NCBI RefSeq assembly: GCF_003202285.1
Contig: NZ_MASW01000001.1
Coordinates: forward strand, 1,550,001 to 1,614,000
Length of the DNA stretch: 64,000 nt
Reading direction: 5' to 3'
From: Prauserella muralis
Lineage (GTDB): Bacteria > Actinomycetota > Actinomycetes > Mycobacteriales > Pseudonocardiaceae
How positions within the stretch are numbered: the stretch's first letter is position 1; every line of letters begins with the position of its first letter. Shown one piece after another: positions 7,919-17,532 of the stretch. The notes beneath the pieces are model-generated. The model had not been told where the DNA came from. It did no database searches and worked only from the letters and a program-made list of their open reading frames with translations. Both the position numbers and the translations under genes were made by a program.

Positions 7919-9151
7919 CTACTTCGCCTCGGAGAGCAGGTTGCCGACGCGGGTGACACCCTCCACCAGGTCGGCCTCGGCGAGCGCGTAGGAGAACCGG
8001 AAGTAGCCGGGCGTTCCGAACGCCTCACCCGGCACCACGGCGACCTCGGCCTCACGCAGGATCAGGTCGGCCAGCGCGACCGTGTCGGCGGGGCGCTCGC
8101 CGCGAATCTCCTTGCCCAGCACACCCTTCACCGACGGGTACGCGTAGAACGCGCCCTGCGGGGTCGGGCACTCCACGCCCGGGATGCCGGACAGCAGCGA
8201 CACGATCCGCTTGCGCCGAGCGTCGAACGCCTCGCGCATCGTGTGGACGATGTCCAGCGGCCCCTCGACCGCCGCGAGCGCGGCGCGCTGGGAGACGTTG
8301 GCGACGTTGCCGCACATGTGTGACTGGAAGCTGGTCGCCGCCTTGACGACGTCCTGCGGCCCGATGATCCAGCCGACCCGCCAGCCGGTCATCGAGTAGG
8401 TCTTCGCGACACCGTTGAGGATCAGCGTCTGGTCGGCGAGCTCGGGCACCAGCACCGGCATCGACTCGGCCTTGACGCCGTCGTAGACGAGGTGCTCGTA
8501 GATCTCGTCGGTGACCACCCAGATGCCGTGCTCCAGGGCCCAGCGGCCGATCGCCTCGACCTGCTCGCGCGGGTACACGGCGCCGGTCGGGTTCGACGGC
8601 GAGTTGAACAGCAGCACCTTCGTGCGCTCCGTGCGGGCCGCTTCCAGCTGCTCGACGGTCGCCAGGTAACCGGTGGACTCGTCGGCGGTGACCTGTACCG
8701 GGACACCACCCGCGAGGGTGATCGACTCGGGGTAGGTCGTCCAGTACGGCGCGAGCAGCAGCACCTCGTCGCCCGGGTCGAGCAGCGTGGCGAACGCGGA
8801 ATAAACGGCCTGCTTGCCGCCGTTGGTCACAAGGATCTGCGAGGGGTCGCACGCGAAGCCCGAGTCGCGCAGCGTCTTGGCCGCGAGGGCCTCCCGCAGC
8901 TCCGGCAGTCCGCCTGCCGCGGTGTAGCCGTGGTTGGTGCGCTCGTGCACCGCGGCGGCCGCGGCCTCGACGACGTAGTCGGGGGTGGGAAAGTCGGGCT
9001 GGCCGGCACCGAAGCCGATCACAGGGCGGCCCTCCGCCTTGAGCGCCTTCGCCTTCGCATCGACGGCGAGGGTCGCCGACGGCGTGATGCCCGCGATGCG
9101 GGCGGAGACGCGAGAACGAGGGCTGGTGACAGTGCTTCCAGGTGTGGCCAT
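7919..9151 (-). CDS. aspC: PLP-dependent aminotransferase, aspartate aminotransferase type
   Basis: 410 residues from ATG 9151. It is a fold-type I aminotransferase of the I-beta/I-gamma group. Landmarks are the HGYTAAGG substrate loop (74-81), NSPSNPTG (183-190), Asp215 and Tyr218 in the cofactor-binding TDEIYEHL stretch, the PLP lysine Lys250 in NGVAKTYS, and Arg258 in GWRVGW. It should interconvert aspartate and 2-oxoglutarate with oxaloacetate and glutamate in the cytoplasm; related enzymes also accept prephenate. It stands alone, transcribed away from tRNA-Trp and secE. Confidence 0.92.
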   Translation of the reverse strand: MATPGSTVTSPRSRVSARIAGITPSATLAVDAKAKALKAEGRPVIGFGAGQPDFPTPDYVVEAAAAAVHERTNHGYTAAGGLPELREALAAKTLRDSGFACDPSQILVTNGGKQAVYSAFATLLDPGDEVLLLAPYWTTYPESITLAGGVPVQVTADESTGYLATVEQLEAARTERTKVLLFNSPSNPTGAVYPREQVEAIGRWALEHGIWVVTDEIYEHLVYDGVKAESMPVLVPELADQTLILNGVAKTYSMTGWRVGWIIGPQDVVKAATSFQSHMCGNVANVSQRAALAAVEGPLDIVHTMREAFDARRKRIVSLLSGIPGVECPTPQGAFYAYPSVKGVLGKEIRGERPADTVALADLILREAEVAVVPGEAFGTPGYFRFSYALAEADLVEGVTRVGNLLSEAK

Positions 9152-9217
9152 ACCGACATTTTTTCACGGGGACGGACCGGCGCGGACGCCGCCCCGGACG
9201 CGTAGTGGAGGGCGCGG

Positions 9218-9248
9218 TTGCAAGTGGCTGTCGGGCTTGCCGTAGACT
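9218..9248 (+). promoter_or_regulatory. Putative promoter for tRNA-Trp/secE
   Basis: TAGACT at 9243-9248 is a good -10. The best -35 is TTGCAA at 9218-9223 (19-nt spacer), or TGCAAG one base on (18-nt). It points toward tRNA-Trp 85 nt downstream. Confidence 0.5.
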
Positions 9249-9333
9249 GCCGAACTTGGAACGTCCGACACTCGACCCCGCGGCTGAGGTGGGGCCGGTG
9301 ACGTGCGTCCGGGTGAGCGGATCTCCCGCTCAA

Positions 9334-9406
<73 letters not shown>

Positions 9407-9440
9407 CGTTGACGTGTCAGGTGGAGCGGAGGAGTAGCTC

Positions 9441-9896
9441 GTGAGCGAGGACGGCGAGAAGGACGACAAGGAGAAGGGCGCGAAGCGCTCTGACTCCCGT
9501 CCGGTCACCGCCGCGGCTCGGCGTGAGCGCCGTGCCTCCGCGCGCCCTGCCGGCACGGGCTCCGAGGCCGACTCCGAGGCCGGGAAGGGTGCGGACGCGA
9601 AGAAGCGCCCCGCGCCGAAGGGGAAGGCATCGGACAAGGCCGCCAAGCCCGTCGGCAAGGACAGGCCGACGCCGAAGCGGACCCGCAAGGACGCGAAGCA
9701 GGCTTCCCTGTTCGCGCGCCTCACGCGGTTCGTACGCGAGGTATGGGCCGAGCTGCGCAAGGTCATCTGGCCGACGCGCAAGCAAATGATCACCTACACC
9801 TCGGTGGTGCTGGTGTTCGTGGCGTTCATGGTGGCCCTGGTCGCCGGACTCGACATCCTGTTCCTCGAGGGCATGGATTTCGTATTCGGCAACTGA
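9441..9896 (+). CDS. secE: Preprotein translocase subunit SecE
   Basis: 151 residues from GTG 9441, after GGAGGAG. About 85 residues of Lys/Arg/Ala-rich low-complexity sequence precede the conserved core, where FVREVWAELRKVIWPTRK is the amphipathic cytoplasmic helix and one transmembrane helix follows (about 115-140). SecE clamps SecY in the translocon. The long basic extension is common in actinobacteria. nusG follows after an 84-nt gap. Confidence 0.95.
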   Translation: MSEDGEKDDKEKGAKRSDSRPVTAAARRERRASARPAGTGSEADSEAGKGADAKKRPAPKGKASDKAAKPVGKDRPTPKRTRKDAKQASLFARLTRFVREVWAELRKVIWPTRKQMITYTSVVLVFVAFMVALVAGLDILFLEGMDFVFGN

Positions 9897-10778
<882 letters not shown>

Positions 10779-10854
10779 CGGCCGCTGCGGCGGTCGGTCG
10801 GTCCTCGCGCCACGGCAGGTGCGCGAGGAGAGCATCACTGAACAGGGACGAAGA

Positions 10855-11286
10855 ATGCCACCCAAGAAGAAGAAGCTTGCAGCGATCATCAAGCTGCAGA
10901 TCCAGGCGGGCGCCGCCAACCCGGCGCCCCCCGTGGGCCCGGCACTGGGTCAGCACGGGGTCAACATCATGGAGTTCTGCAAGGCCTATAACGCGGCCAC
11001 CGAGTCGCAGCGCGGCAACGTCGTGCCGGTCGAGATCTCTGTGTTCGAGGACCGCTCGTTCGACTTCAAGCTCAAGACCCCGCCGGCCGCGAAGCTGCTG
11101 CTGAAGGCCGCCGGTGTCGAGAAGGGCAGCGGCGAGCCGCACAAGACCAAGATCGGCAAGGTCACCTGGGACCAGGTGCGCGAGATCGCCGAGACCAAGA
11201 AGAGCGACCTCAACGCCAACGACGTCGAGCAGGCCGCGAAGATCATCGCCGGCACCGCCCGGTCGATGGGCCTCACGGTCGAATAA
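10855..11286 (+). CDS. rplK: 50S ribosomal protein L11
   Basis: 143 residues from ATG 10855. The N-terminal thiopeptide-binding domain has the [20 protein letters not shown] stretch and the C-terminal domain binds the GTPase-associated region of 23S rRNA. The length is normal. It lies 76 nt after nusG and 81 nt before rplA. Confidence 0.97.
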   Translation: MPPKKKKLAAIIKLQIQAGAANPAPPVGPALGQHGVNIMEFCKAYNAATESQRGNVVPVEISVFEDRSFDFKLKTPPAAKLLLKAAGVEKGSGEPHKTKIGKVTWDQVREIAETKKSDLNANDVEQAAKIIAGTARSMGLTVE

Positions 11287-11367
11287 CGGCGCCTTGTCGC
11301 CGGTGGCAGGGTCAGGCGCTGGCCCGGACCACAACTGATCCACAGACTATTCGCAAAAGGACAGAGC

Positions 11368-12090
11368 ATGGCTAAGCGCAGCAAGGCCTATCGTCAGGCC
11401 TCCGAGCTGATCGACCGCGAGCGGCTGTACGCGCCGCTCGAGGCCGCGCGGCTCGCCAAGGAGTCTTCCAAGGTCAAGATGGACGCCACGGTCGAGGTCG
11501 CGATGCGACTCGGCGTGGACCCCCGTAAGGCCGACCAGATGGTCCGCGGCACCGTGAACCTGCCGCACGGAACGGGTAAGACCGTCCGCGTCATCGTTTT
11601 CGCCACCGGCGACAAGGCCGCCGAGGCCGAGGCCGCCGGTGCCGACGCGGTCGGCTCCGACGAGTTGATCGAGCGCATCCAGGGTGGCTGGCTCGACTTC
11701 GACGCCGCGATCGCGACGCCGGACCAGATGGCGAAGGTCGGCCGGGTGGCCCGCATCCTCGGCCCGCGTGGCCTGATGCCGAACCCGAAGACCGGCACCG
11801 TCACCCCGGCGGTCGGCAAGGCCGTCACCGACATCAAGGGCGGCAAGATCAGCTTCCGCGTGGACAAGCAGGCCAACCTGCACCTCGTGATCGGCAAGAC
11901 GTCGTTCGACGCCGAGAAGCTGGTGGAGAACTACGCGGCGGCCCTCGACGAGGTGCTGCGTGCGAAGCCGTCGGCCGCCAAGGGCCGGTACGTGAAGAAG
12001 GTCACCTTCAGCACGACCATGGGTCCGGGCATCCAGGTCGACCCGGCGCGCACCCGCGACCTCCTCGCCGAGGAGCCCGCGACCGCGTAA
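11368..12090 (+). CDS. rplA: 50S ribosomal protein L1
   Basis: 240 residues from ATG 11368, after an AAAAGGA site. It has the L1 signatures: [12 protein letters not shown], and [11 protein letters not shown] in the rRNA-binding domain. L1 forms the mobile stalk at the E site and in many bacteria represses its own operon by binding mRNA. It is the last gene of the unit, with a strong terminator behind it. Confidence 0.97.
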   Translation: MAKRSKAYRQASELIDRERLYAPLEAARLAKESSKVKMDATVEVAMRLGVDPRKADQMVRGTVNLPHGTGKTVRVIVFATGDKAAEAEAAGADAVGSDELIERIQGGWLDFDAAIATPDQMAKVGRVARILGPRGLMPNPKTGTVTPAVGKAVTDIKGGKISFRVDKQANLHLVIGKTSFDAEKLVENYAAALDEVLRAKPSAAKGRYVKKVTFSTTMGPGIQVDPARTRDLLAEEPATA

Positions 12091-12105
12091 CGTCCGCGAG
12101 TCCCG

Positions 12106-12141
12106 AAAGGGCGGCCACCCGTGCTGGGTGGCCGCCCTTTT
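12106..12141 (+). terminator. Rho-independent terminator after rplA, shared with the convergent gene
   Basis: A perfect 15-bp stem, 12106-12120 with 12126-12140, a 5-nt loop and a T run. The complement also has a T run, so it may work in both directions; the convergent membrane-protein gene stops at 12151. Confidence 0.85.
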
Positions 12142-12150
12142 CGCGTGCGC

Positions 12151-13101
12151 TCAGTTGCTCGGTGTTGCCGGGCAGGTCTTGGGCCCGGGCTCATGTCCGG
12201 TGATGAGCCACTGACTCTTGTACTTCTGTTTGGTCAGCACGAACGTGCCGAGGGCGGGACCGCCCTTGACGCCCCCACGCAATGCGGTGGCGTCGCAGGA
12301 GTCGACCTTGATGGTGGCTCCCGGTCTCATGGCGGTCACCTCGTCGAACAGCTCCGTCGGCACGCCCGACGGAATGGCTTCGGCGTAGTCGTCCGGGCTG
12401 GCCAGTTGCCGGTTGATGGCGGTGACGGCCTCCCGGCAGCTCGAGTACCCCAGATCCTGCGCGAACTTCTGATCGGCACCGTTCGGGTAGTCGAAGCGCT
12501 GGCAGGCGTCTTCAGCGAGATTCTGCGCGATGTTGTCGTAGACGAACCGCACGGCGCCGTACGGGTCGTCCTCCATCAGGAAGTTCTTCTCGAGCTTCTG
12601 GCCGCCGAGCTGGGCCTGGCTCTCCGGGCTGTCGCTGTCGTCGCTGCCGCCGATGAAGTAGTTGTAGGCCCAGGTCAGCGCGATCGCGAGCAGGATGAAG
12701 AAGATCAGCCAGCCGAGCACCTTCTTGCCGAGCCACTGCAGCCAGCTGGGCACCTTCCGCGGCGGGCGCGGAGGCTGCTGCGGGATGAGCTGCTGGGTGG
12801 CCGTCGGCGCGGGATGGTGCTGCCGGCTCGCGGCGAGCTCACCGCCCGGCTGCGGCGGCTGCTGCCCTTGCTGGAACCGCTGGAACTCCTGGAAGCGCTG
12901 AAACTGCTGAAACTCCTCGAACTGGCGGAGCTGCTCGGGGTCCAGCTGCGGCGGGGCCTGGTGCTGTTGGCCGCCCGTTCCGGACTCGGCAGGGGCGCTC
13001 TGCTGTGCCGGCTCGATCTCCGAGCCGGGCGCGGGCTCGCCCGGCGGCCGCTGCTCGGGGCCGGGCTCTCCGTCAGGTCGCTGCTCCACCACGTGACCCA
13101 T
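12151..13101 (-). CDS. Single-pass membrane protein with Gln/Phe-rich cytoplasmic region; function unknown
   Basis: 316 residues from ATG 13101. The frame stays open upstream, but only through repeat sequence. Residues 1-115 are rich in Pro, Gln and Glu and hold a QF-repeat patch (about 60-78, units like FQRFQEFQ). One transmembrane helix spans about 128-148. The outer domain (about 155-316) has four cysteines and ends in a beta-rich segment (TFVLTKQKYKSQWLITG). It resembles actinobacterial proteins with an NTF2-like outer domain, but I cannot name the family. It is convergent with rplA and its promoter region carries repeat cluster R2. Confidence 0.75.
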   Translation of the reverse strand: MGHVVEQRPDGEPGPEQRPPGEPAPGSEIEPAQQSAPAESGTGGQQHQAPPQLDPEQLRQFEEFQQFQRFQEFQRFQQGQQPPQPGGELAASRQHHPAPTATQQLIPQQPPRPPRKVPSWLQWLGKKVLGWLIFFILLAIALTWAYNYFIGGSDDSDSPESQAQLGGQKLEKNFLMEDDPYGAVRFVYDNIAQNLAEDACQRFDYPNGADQKFAQDLGYSSCREAVTAINRQLASPDDYAEAIPSGVPTELFDEVTAMRPGATIKVDSCDATALRGGVKGGPALGTFVLTKQKYKSQWLITGHEPGPKTCPATPSN

Positions 13102-13137
13102 GATGCCCGCTCGCACACGCCTCGTGGCCCCGGCACC

Positions 13138-13242
13138 GCGTTTAGCCCGCAAAACGCACTCCGCGGACCCACCCGGAGCGCAGTTCGCGGGCAGAACGCG
13201 GTAGTGAGCATTGCTCAGTAGTGCAGTTCGCCCGCTAAACGC
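13138..13242. repeat. Palindromic repeat cluster R2 (three units, composite form)
   Basis: Units lie at 13138-13160, 13178-13199 and 13220-13242. Between the last two is TGAGCATTGCTCA. The stretch 13178-13242 read on the minus strand aligns with 5542-5606 in cluster R1 over about 65 nt with only a few mismatches. It sits between the membrane-protein start and the rplJ promoter. Confidence 0.85.
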
Positions 13243-13282
13243 GCTTTGGTGGGGGTGGGGTGGGGGTGTGCGGGCGGTCGCG

Positions 13283-13415
13283 TATGCTGGTCAGCGGTTC
13301 TACCGAAGACCGCTGGTCTTCCCGGGCTCCACGGCTCCGGGAACGAAGGTCCGCGACACGGCGGGCGGCCCGCGCAGGAGGAACGAGGATCGCCGCGCGC
13401 GTCACCGCGCGCCCG
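13283..13415 (+). ncRNA. L10 leader of the rplJL mRNA (with upstream -10)
   Basis: A TATGCT -10 at 13283-13288 precedes a leader with several paired segments. AGCGGTTCTACCGAAGACCG and the GCAGGAGGAACGAGG region resemble the L10-binding leader known in actinobacteria, where the L10(L12)4 complex binds its own mRNA. A 7-bp hairpin (13395-13401 with 13406-13412) follows. The family match is by eye. Confidence 0.65.
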
Positions 13416-13448
13416 ACGCCCCGCGCCTGCTGCGCCGGGGCGTTTGTC
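13416..13448 (+). terminator. Attenuator-like terminator within the rplJL leader
   Basis: ACGCCCCGCGC (13416-13426) pairs with GCGCCGGGGCGT (13432-13443), with one bulged C, then TTTGTCGTGTT. It lies 54 nt before rplJ, so some transcripts may stop here, possibly under L10 control. Confidence 0.6.
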
Positions 13449-13501
13449 GTGTTGGGGGTCCGGGCGCGCCAGTGGTCACCTAGCCCAGAGAGGAGGCGAC
13501 C

Positions 13502-14047
13502 ATGGCGAAGCCCGACAAGGTGGCGGCCGTCGCCGAGATCGCGGACAGGTTCCGCAACAGCTCGGCAACCGTTGTCACCGAGTACACCGGCCTCTCCGTG
13601 TCCCAGCTCGGTGAGCTGCGCCGCGCTCTCGGCAACACCGCCAAGTACCGGGTCGCGAAGAACACCCTCGTCAAGCGTGCCGCTCAGGACGCGGGCATCG
13701 AGGGTCTCGACGAGCTGTTCGTCGGCCCGACCGCCATCGCCTTCATCGAGGGTGAGCCGGTCGACGCCGCGAAGGCTCTGAAGAACTTCGCCAAGGACCA
13801 CAGCGCCCTCGTGATCAAGGGCGGCTACATGGACGGGCGGCCGCTCACCGTCTCCGAGATCGAGCAGATCGCCGACCTCGAGAGCCGCGAAGTGGTGCTG
13901 TCCAAGGCCGCCGGTGCGTTCAAGGCGAAGCTGTCCCAGGCCGCCGCGCTGTTCCAGGCGCCGGCGTCCCAGGTCGCCCGCCTTGCCGCCGCGCTCGAGG
14001 ACAAGCGCAAGTCCGAGGGCGGCGAAGGCGACAGTGCCGAGAGCTGA
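13502..14047 (+). CDS. rplJ: 50S ribosomal protein L10
   Basis: 181 residues from ATG 13502, after AGAGAGGAGG. The N-terminal rRNA-binding domain (about 1-130) contains [16 protein letters not shown] and [12 protein letters not shown]. The C-terminal helix that binds L7/L12 dimers is Ala/Gln-rich and ends in an acidic tail. It anchors the ribosomal stalk that recruits translation GTPases. rplL follows 51 nt later. Confidence 0.97.
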   Translation: MAKPDKVAAVAEIADRFRNSSATVVTEYTGLSVSQLGELRRALGNTAKYRVAKNTLVKRAAQDAGIEGLDELFVGPTAIAFIEGEPVDAAKALKNFAKDHSALVIKGGYMDGRPLTVSEIEQIADLESREVVLSKAAGAFKAKLSQAAALFQAPASQVARLAAALEDKRKSEGGEGDSAES

Positions 14048-14098
14048 CCGAACACCCCACCCCCGACGACAGAGTCCGTACGAGAAAGGAACGCCATC

Positions 14099-14491
14099 AT
14101 GGCGAAGCTGAGCACTGACGAACTGCTCGACGCGTTCAAGGAGCTGACGCTGCTCGAGCTCTCCGACTTCGTGAAGAAGTTCGAGGAGACCTTCGACGTC
14201 ACCGCCGCCGCGCCGGTCGCGGCCGTCGCCGCCCCGGGTGCCGCCGCCGGCGGTGCCGCCCCGGCCGAGGAGGAGCAGGACGAGTTCGACGTCGTGCTCG
14301 AGGGCGCGGGCGACAAGAAGATCCAGGTCATCAAGGTCGTCCGCGAGATCGTGTCCGGCCTGGGCCTGAAGGAGGCCAAGGAGCTCGTCGAGGGCGCCCC
14401 GAAGCCCCTGCTCGAGAAGGTCGACAAGGAGGCGGCGGACGCCGCCAAGGAGAAGCTCGAGGCCGCCGGCGCGCAGGTCTCGCTCAAGTGA
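14099..14491 (+). CDS. rplL: 50S ribosomal protein L7/L12
   Basis: 130 residues from ATG 14099. It has the dimerising N-terminal domain, an Ala/Gly/Pro hinge (about 38-60) and the GTPase-binding C-terminal domain with [20 protein letters not shown]. Several copies form the stalk that stimulates EF-Tu and EF-G. A terminator ends the unit before the mce operon. Confidence 0.97.
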   Translation: MAKLSTDELLDAFKELTLLELSDFVKKFEETFDVTAAAPVAAVAAPGAAAGGAAPAEEEQDEFDVVLEGAGDKKIQVIKVVREIVSGLGLKEAKELVEGAPKPLLEKVDKEAADAAKEKLEAAGAQVSLK

Positions 14492-14511
14492 GCTGACCCC
14501 GGCCCAACGCG

Positions 14512-14549
14512 AAGGGCGGGCATCTGCTGCGGCAGGTGCCCGCCCTTTT
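14512..14549 (+). terminator. Terminator after rplL
   Basis: AAGGGCGGGCATCTGC (14512-14527) pairs with GCAGGTGCCCGCCCTT (14532-14547) with one wobble, a TGCG loop and a T tail. It separates rplJL from mceG. Confidence 0.88.
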
Positions 14550-14711
14550 CGTGCGTGCGAAACACGCGTGGGTTACCTTGCACCCCTGCCAAACGGCCGA
14601 GCGGTGGCTTACTGACTGAAACTGGCGAGTAACCTGTGCGCACTCAACTCGTTGCATGTGGGTGACGCAGGCTTCGGGGCGTGTCGCCGCGAAAAAGCTC
14701 CGGGAGGTGCG

Positions 14712-15863
14712 ATGGGTGCCGAGGTGGTCATCGAGGGCTTGACGAAGTCCTTCGGTAAGCAGGCCATCTGGCGTGATGTGACGCTGACGCTGCCACCGGG
14801 CGAGGTCTCGGTGATGCTGGGCCCGTCGGGCACCGGCAAGTCGGTGTTCCTCAAGTCGATGATCGGGCTGCTCAAGCCCGACCGCGGCAAGTGCGTCATC
14901 AACGGCGTGGACATCGTGCGCTGCTCGGAACACAAGCTGTACGAGACGCGCAAGCTGTTCGGCGTGTTGTTCCAGGACGGCGCGCTCTTCGGCTCGATGA
15001 ACCTCTACGACAACGTCGCCTTCCCCCTGCGCGAGCACACCAAGAAGTCCGAGACCGAGATCCGCAGGATCGTGCTCGAAAAGCTGGAGATGACCGGTCT
15101 CGCCGGCGCCGAGAAGAAACTGCCCGGCGAGATCTCCGGCGGTATGCGCAAGCGCGCGGGCCTCGCGCGGGCGCTGGTGCTGGACCCGGAGATCATCCTG
15201 GTCGACGAGCCCGACTCCGGCCTCGACCCGGTGCGCACCACCTACATCTCCCAGCTGTTCCTCGACGTGAACGCCCAGATCGACGCCACGTTCCTGATCG
15301 TCACCCACAACATCAACCTGGCCAGGACGGTGCCGGACAACCTGGGCATGCTCTTCCGCAAGGAGCTGGTCATGTTCGGGCCGCGCGAGGTGCTGCTCAC
15401 CAGCGAGGAACCGGTGGTCAAACAGTTCCTCAACGGCCGCATGGACGGCCCGATCGGTATGAGCGAGGAGAAGGACTCGGCGACGATGGCCGCCGAGCGC
15501 GCCATGTTCGAGGCAGGCCACCACGCGGGTGGTGTGGAAGAGGTCGTGGGCATCCCGCCGCAGATGCAGCCCGCCCCCGGCGTGCCGGAGCGGCAGGGCG
15601 CACGGCGCCGCAAGGACCGCGTGATGAAGATCCTGCACACCCTGCCCCCGGCCGCCCAGCAGGGCATCCTCGACTCGCTCAGCCCCGAGGACCGGCGCTA
15701 CTACGGCATCGGCGAACAGCACAGCACCGTCGGCGCGCGGCGCGGCCAGCTGCCCACCGAGGACGTCGCCCAGCTCCCGGACGGCGGCGGCTGGCGGGAG
15801 CCCCAGTCCACGCAGTCGCACCCCACCCAGCGGCTGCCCCGGTACGACCAGGGAACCTCATGA
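14712..15863 (+). CDS. mceG: ATPase of the Mce lipid importer (MceG/Mkl)
   Basis: 383 residues from ATG 14712, after GGGAGGTG. It is an ABC ATPase: Walker A GPSGTGKS (37-44), signature SGGMRKR (142-148), Walker B and catalytic Glu in IILVDEPDSGLDP (161-173), and a switch His in IVTHN. A C-terminal extension of about 120 residues is typical of actinobacterial Mkl/MceG. It should power lipid or sterol uptake with the YrbE permeases. In M. tuberculosis mkl also lies near rplL, but without the other mce genes. Its stop overlaps the yrbEA start. Confidence 0.93.
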   Translation: MGAEVVIEGLTKSFGKQAIWRDVTLTLPPGEVSVMLGPSGTGKSVFLKSMIGLLKPDRGKCVINGVDIVRCSEHKLYETRKLFGVLFQDGALFGSMNLYDNVAFPLREHTKKSETEIRRIVLEKLEMTGLAGAEKKLPGEISGGMRKRAGLARALVLDPEIILVDEPDSGLDPVRTTYISQLFLDVNAQIDATFLIVTHNINLARTVPDNLGMLFRKELVMFGPREVLLTSEEPVVKQFLNGRMDGPIGMSEEKDSATMAAERAMFEAGHHAGGVEEVVGIPPQMQPAPGVPERQGARRRKDRVMKILHTLPPAAQQGILDSLSPEDRRYYGIGEQHSTVGARRGQLPTEDVAQLPDGGGWREPQSTQSHPTQRLPRYDQGTS

Positions 15864-16654
15864 GCTCTGGGGCCTCGACGGCCAGGGTCCCCGGCATCGG
15901 GATGCTCCGCGAGACCGGGAAGCTGTTCGCCCTCGGCCTGGACGTCGGCCGCGGAATCTTCCAGCGGCCCTTCCAGCTGCGCGAGTTCATCCAGCAGTCG
16001 TGGTTCATCGCCAGCGTCACGATCCTGCCGACCGCGCTGGTCGCCATCCCCTTCGGCGCGGTCATCTCGCTGCAGTTCGGTTCGCTGGCCCGCCAGCTCG
16101 GCGCCCAGTCCTACACGGGCGCGGGCAGCGTCCTCGCCACCGTGCAGCAGGCCAGCCCACTGGTCACGGCGCTGCTCGTCGCCGGTGCGGGCGGCTCGGC
16201 CATCTGTGCCGACATCGGCGCGCGCACCATCCGCGAGGAGATCGATGCCATGGAGGTGCTCGGCGTCTCCGCGGTGCAGCGGCTCATCGTGCCGAGGGTG
16301 CTCGCCTGCATGCTCGTCGCGCTGCTGCTCAACGGCATGGTCAGCGTCATCGGCGTGCTCGGCGGCTACTTCTTCAACGTCGTGCTCCAGGACGGCACAC
16401 CCGGCGCCTACCTCGCCAGTTTCTCGGCGCTCGCGCAGCTGCCCGACCTGTGGGTCGGCGAGCTCAAGGCGCTGATCTTCGGCTTCATCGCCGCGGTGGT
16501 CGCCGCCTACCGGGGCCTGAACCCCCCACCGGGGCCGAAGGGCGTCGGCGACGCGGTCAACCAGTCCGTCGTCATCACGTTCCTGCTGCTGTTCGTGGTC
16601 AACTTCGTGATCACGCTGATCTACCTGCAGATCGTTCCGGCGAAGTTGGACTGA
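15860..16654 (+). CDS. yrbEA: Mce importer permease YrbEA (MlaE family)
   Basis: 264 residues from ATG 15860, overlapping mceG by ATGA. Five or six hydrophobic helices surround the MlaE-family coupling segment, IREEIDAMEVLGV, which contacts the ATPase. It is a half-permease that should heterodimerise with YrbEB in the inner membrane. Confidence 0.93.
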   Translation: MSSGASTARVPGIGMLRETGKLFALGLDVGRGIFQRPFQLREFIQQSWFIASVTILPTALVAIPFGAVISLQFGSLARQLGAQSYTGAGSVLATVQQASPLVTALLVAGAGGSAICADIGARTIREEIDAMEVLGVSAVQRLIVPRVLACMLVALLLNGMVSVIGVLGGYFFNVVLQDGTPGAYLASFSALAQLPDLWVGELKALIFGFIAAVVAAYRGLNPPPGPKGVGDAVNQSVVITFLLLFVVNFVITLIYLQIVPAKLD

Positions 16655-16661
16655 GACGACC

Positions 16662-17501
16662 ATGGCATCCCTATCCCAGAACGCGAAACGGATCGCGAAC
16701 CGGCCGCTGGAGACGCTCGACACCCTCGGCGACCAGATGTCGTTCTACCTGCGCGCGATCGCCTGGGCGCCCAGGACGCTGCGGCGGTACACGAAGGAAG
16801 TGCTGCGTCTGCTCGCCGAGGTCAGCTTCGGCTCCGGCTCGCTCGCGGTCATCGGCGGCACGGTCGGCGTGATGATCGGGCTGACGCTCTTCACCGGTGT
16901 GCTCGTCGGTCTGCAGGGCTTCTCGGCCCTGAACTCCATCGGCACGTCGGCGTTCACCGGCTTCCTCACCTCGTTCTTCAACACGCGGGAGATCGCACCG
17001 CTCGTGGCGGGGCTCGCCCTGTCCGCGACCGTCGGCGCCGGCTTCACGGCCCAGCTCGGCGCCATGCGCATCTCCGAGGAGATCGACGCGCTCGAGGTCA
17101 TGGGCGTGCCGAGCCTGCCGTACCTGGTGACGACGCGGATCATCGCGGGGTTCGTGGCGGTCATCCCGCTCTACGTGATCGGTCTGCTCAGCTCCTACCT
17201 GGCGTCCCGGCTGGTGGTCATCTACATCTACGACCAGTCGGCGGGCACGTACGACCACTACTTCGACCTGTTCCTGCCACCGCAGGACGTCTTCTACTCG
17301 TTCGTCAAAGTGCTGATCTTCAGTGTGCTGATCATCCTCACCCACTGCTACTACGGCTACCGCGCCAGCGGTGGCCCGGCAGGCGTCGGCGTCGCCGTCG
17401 GCCGCGCGGTCCGGTTGTCGATCGTCACGGTCGCGGTGGTGAACTTCTTCATCGGCTTCGCCATCTGGGGCACGGACACGACGGTGAGGATCGCCGGATG
17501 A
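16662..17501 (+). CDS. yrbEB: Mce importer permease YrbEB (MlaE family)
   Basis: 279 residues from ATG 16662, 7 nt after yrbEA. It has the MlaE fold with the coupling motif ISEEIDALEVMGV. The N-terminal 60 residues are amphipathic and cytoplasmic, then membrane helices follow. It is the partner of YrbEA; mceA follows after 31 nt. Confidence 0.93.
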   Translation: MASLSQNAKRIANRPLETLDTLGDQMSFYLRAIAWAPRTLRRYTKEVLRLLAEVSFGSGSLAVIGGTVGVMIGLTLFTGVLVGLQGFSALNSIGTSAFTGFLTSFFNTREIAPLVAGLALSATVGAGFTAQLGAMRISEEIDALEVMGVPSLPYLVTTRIIAGFVAVIPLYVIGLLSSYLASRLVVIYIYDQSAGTYDHYFDLFLPPQDVFYSFVKVLIFSVLIILTHCYYGYRASGGPAGVGVAVGRAVRLSIVTVAVVNFFIGFAIWGTDTTVRIAG

Positions 17502-17532
17502 CGGGCAGGACAGGGTACGCGGAGGACGCAGC

